From the NCBI RefSeq assembly GCF_009733535.1, contig NZ_SMMI01000010.1, positions 1 to 64,000 of the forward strand: a stretch of 64,000 nucleotides of DNA, written 5' to 3'. Position numbers and translations under genes: made by a program. The DNA comes from Sphingobacterium endophyticum (GTDB lineage Bacteria > Bacteroidota > Bacteroidia > Sphingobacteriales > Sphingobacteriaceae). Shown here piece by piece: positions 63,059 through 64,000 of this stretch (its first letter is position 1; each line of letters opens with the position of its first letter). The notes below the pieces were generated by a model. It saw nothing but the letters and a program-made list of their open reading frames with translations. It had not been told where the DNA came from and did not search any database.

Positions 63059-64000
63059 ATGGCAATTTTAGCATTTCAAAGACCGGATAAAGTTATCATG
63101 CAAAAATCGACTGATTTTGATGGTACCTTTGAATTTCGTCCACTAGAGCCAGGTTTTGGAGTTACTATTGGTAATGCTTTGCGCCGTATTTTATTGTCCT
63201 CTTTAGAAGGATATGCAATTACGTCGATAAGATTTTCAGGAGTGTCGCACGAATTCTCTACGATTAAAGGAGTAGTAGAAGACGTTACTGAGATCATCTT
63301 AAACTTGAAACAAGTACGTTTTAAGAAATCAGGTGAGCAAGGCGATAGCGAGAAGATCTTTGTGGTTATCAATGGTCAAGATCAATTTACAGCTGGTGAT
63401 ATTACGAAGTTTTCCAATAATTTTACTGTATTGAATCCTGATTTGGTCATCTGTAATATGGATAGTTCAGTAACTGTTGAAGTTGAATTATCTGTTGCAA
63501 AAGGCCGTGGATATGTGAATGCAGAGGAAAATAAAGTGGTAGACGGTCCTGTTGGAGTTATTGCGATTGATTCAATCTACACTCCAATTAAGAATGTAAA
63601 ATATACCATTGAAAACTATCGTGTAGAACAAAAGACTGACTATGAGAAATTATTGTTAGATATTTCTACTGATGGTTCTATTCATCCAGAAGATGCTTTG
63701 AAAGAAGCAGCTAAGATTTTGATCCAACACTTCATGTTATTCTCTGATGAGAACATGTTGTTAGAGTCTCAAACTAAAGAAGAAACTAAAGTGGTTGATG
63801 AAGAAATTTTACACATGCGTAAAATCTTAAAAACTGAATTAGTTGATTTAGATCTTTCAGTTCGTGCATTGAACTGTTTGAAAGCTGCAGATATTCGTAC
63901 CTTGGCTGAATTAGTAACATACGATGTAGCTGATATGTTGAAATTCCGCAACTTTGGTAAAAAATCATTGAGCGAAATTCAAGAGTTAGTGAAATCTAAA
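63059..64000 (+). CDS. rpoA: RNA polymerase alpha subunit, 3' end cut by the window
   Basis: The first 314 residues of a protein usually about 330 long. The N-terminal dimerisation domain has [28 protein letters not shown]. The C-terminal domain has [19 protein letters not shown] and [18 protein letters not shown], the part that contacts DNA and activators. The reading frame is open to the last base. The start ATG at 63059 precedes [11 protein letters not shown], the usual Bacteroidota N-terminus. Confidence 0.97.
   Translation, partial: MAILAFQRPDKVIMQKSTDFDGTFEFRPLEPGFGVTIGNALRRILLSSLEGYAITSIRFSGVSHEFSTIKGVVEDVTEIILNLKQVRFKKSGEQGDSEKIFVVINGQDQFTAGDITKFSNNFTVLNPDLVICNMDSSVTVEVELSVAKGRGYVNAEENKVVDGPVGVIAIDSIYTPIKNVKYTIENYRVEQKTDYEKLLLDISTDGSIHPEDALKEAAKILIQHFMLFSDENMLLESQTKEETKVVDEEILHMRKILKTELVDLDLSVRALNCLKAADIRTLAELVTYDVADMLKFRNFGKKSLSEIQELVKSK

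Noticed and set aside
1..64000. Prophage, insertion sequence, toxin-antitoxin or defence system
   Set aside because: No transposase, integrase, phage, toxin or defence-family protein was seen, and nearly all genes are ordinary chromosomal functions.

Overview
The window comes from a low-GC member of the Bacteroidota, most likely of the Sphingobacteriaceae (Sphingobacterium or Pedobacter type). Three things support this. Lineage-typical genes are present: an IPExxxVDY-family protein beside acpP/fabF/rnc, an RprX/RprY-like two-component pair, a DUF4833 protein, and many exported glycan hydrolases. Promoters have the Bacteroidota form (TTTG, about 19 nt, TAnnTTTG) instead of -35/-10 boxes. Recognisable Shine-Dalgarno sites are scarce. 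The genus is inferred; nothing in the window proves it.

Layout. 1-662 is a gene-free stretch with short tandem repeats. 663-6873 holds an orphan LuxR-type response regulator and a complete tripartite RND efflux operon (adaptor, pump, TolC-like channel). 7137-9765 encodes a Tat-exported GH109-type glycosidase and a lipoprotein of the formylglycine-generating enzyme family. 9959-16280 holds carB (without the usual C-terminal allosteric domain), a GH20 beta-hexosaminidase and lipA. 16355-31609 is a mixed housekeeping region: an unknown membrane protein, a YtcJ-like amidohydrolase, a bacilliredoxin, ahcY, a pnuC-nadR-type nicotinamide riboside salvage pair, a YkuK-like protein, upp, uvrB, an alpha-galactosidase-like enzyme, an FMN-dependent 2-hydroxyacid dehydrogenase, small exported proteins and an APC transporter. 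31666-36783 has metE under a SAM-I riboswitch and a histidine kinase/response regulator operon. 37371-43440 holds pyk, the IPExxxVDY gene, acpP, fabF, rnc and hisS. 43650-49511 holds pdhA-pdhC, an exported serine hydrolase, a CoA-binding protein and a GH88 unsaturated glucuronyl hydrolase. From 49579 to the end runs the S10-spc-alpha ribosomal protein supercluster, beginning at rplC, passing through secY, map, infA and rpmJ, and ending inside rpoA.

How the parts connect. metE and ahcY belong to one methionine/SAM cycle, but only metE has a recognisable SAM riboswitch. pnuC with the kinase gene imports and phosphorylates nicotinamide riboside. lipA supplies the lipoyl group used by the two lipoyl domains of pdhC. 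The GH109, GH20, GH88 and alpha-galactosidase-like enzymes and the FGE-like protein suggest scavenging of amino-sugar and uronic-acid glycans, although they are scattered and not in one polysaccharide-utilisation locus.

I found no mobile element, prophage, CRISPR array, tRNA or rRNA, and no convincing new multi-gene system. The most interesting signals are non-coding: a promoter, hairpin and U-run embedded between rpsN and rpsH with competing downstream pairings; further hairpins in other gaps of the ribosomal operon; a dispersed family of 7-bp-period intergenic repeats; two LacI-type operator-like sites 21 bp apart; and -7 promoter boxes almost touching the start codons of lipA and hisS, which predicts leaderless mRNAs.
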